A program made the position numbers and the translations under genes. Of a stretch of 64,000 nucleotides of DNA, positions 63,770 through 64,000 are shown one piece after another (within the stretch, counting starts at the first letter, position 1; each line of letters begins with the position of its first letter). This DNA comes from an uncultured Microbulbifer sp. (GTDB lineage: Bacteria > Pseudomonadota > Gammaproteobacteria > Pseudomonadales > Cellvibrionaceae). The stretch is taken from assembly GCF_947489355.1 (NCBI RefSeq), contig NZ_CANLDD010000019.1, forward strand, positions 1-64,000, given 5' to 3'. A model generated the notes under the pieces. The model had not been told where the DNA came from. It did not search any database and saw only the letters and a list, made by a program, of their open reading frames with translations.

Positions 63770-64000
63770 TTATTCGCGGCGATGCGCGTTCAGCGCAAGC
63801 CAGTGTTTGGCCTCTTCAATATCCCGGGCGATACGAGCTTTGAGGATATCCAGTGAAGCAAATTTTTCCTCGTCGCGCAGTTTGTGACAAAACGCCACTG
63901 TCAACTCACGCCCGTACAAATCGCCACTGAAATCAAATAGATTGACTTCCAGTAATGGCCGCGCATCCGCCCCTTCAACGGTCGGGCGAAATCCCACATT
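63770..64000 (-). CDS. ribF: Riboflavin kinase / FAD synthetase, C-terminal part
   Basis: The last ~76 residues of RibF; the N-terminal FAD synthetase domain lies beyond the right edge. The segment FRPTVEGADARPLLEVNLFD and DFSGDLYGRELTVAFCHKLRDE is the flavokinase core, ending with the C-terminal helix KARIARDIEEAKHWL. It makes FMN and FAD. Adjacent to ileS as in most gammaproteobacteria (49-base gap). Confidence 0.93.
   Translation of the reverse strand, partial: NVGFRPTVEGADARPLLEVNLFDFSGDLYGRELTVAFCHKLRDEEKFASLDILKARIARDIEEAKHWLALNAHRRE

Noticed and set aside
1-64000. CRISPR arrays, tRNA and rRNA genes
   Set aside because: No regularly spaced repeats with unique spacers, no cloverleaf with a TTCRANYC-type arm and no rRNA core sequences were recognised on either strand.

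Overview
The window is a 64 kb chromosomal segment of a gammaproteobacterium. Gene order resembles Pseudomonas/Cellvibrionales: nudF-yqiB-cpdA-yqiA-parE, and ribF-ileS-lspA-fkpB-ispH followed by the minor-pilin genes fimT-pilV-pilW-pilX-pilY1-pilE. A marine Microbulbifer-like organism is my best guess; this is inferred from gene content and was not searched. No tRNA, rRNA or CRISPR array was seen.

Layout. (1) 1-4800 is accessory DNA. It starts with what looks like the 5' end of a group II (class C) intron inserted in an attC site. A short array of integron gene cassettes follows, with three attC sites and three genes and no integrase. One cassette gene encodes a Rieske-like protein that keeps both histidines and the disulfide cysteines but has lost both cluster-binding cysteines. 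To the right are a divergent CsrA-like gene, an orphan terminator, a cupin gene, and an acetyltransferase gene framed by two inverted copies of a ~127 bp palindromic repeat. (2) 4855-10592 is the conserved housekeeping block parE, yqiA, a lipoprotein, cpdA, yqiB and nudF. (3) 10750-27353 is an envelope region: lipopolysaccharide-type glycosyltransferases, a DUF4136 lipoprotein, a LetA/LetB lipid-transport operon, tolC, waaA, a YrbL-type kinase-like protein, an ELM1-family protein, an O-antigen ligase and UDP-glucose dehydrogenase. (4) 27431-40054 is metabolism and nutrient uptake: ilvE, glnE, an orphan GspE-type ATPase, a phosphate transporter with its PhoU-like partner, argE, argA and ilvD. 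(5) 40106-50071 is mixed: a TonB-like protein, an ABC transporter, aminopeptidase PepB, a zinc-finger/membrane/TPR protein, a DCC protein, a cupin and a rhomboid protease. (6) 50192-58713 holds a decayed Ig-like lipoprotein gene, a stray pseudopilin, and the type IV minor pilin/PilY1 operon, whose pilV carries an 11-copy hexanucleotide repeat. (7) 58972-64000 holds ispH, fkpB, lspA, ileS and the partial ribF.

The genes mostly serve envelope building (lipid A-Kdo and core assembly, lipid trafficking, outer-membrane export), surface motility/adhesion (type IV pilus tip complex) and nitrogen/amino-acid metabolism (glnE, argA, argE, ilvD, ilvE). The unusual material is at the left edge (mobile cassettes) and in the pilin neighbourhood (repeat-bearing pilV and a broken Ig-like gene).
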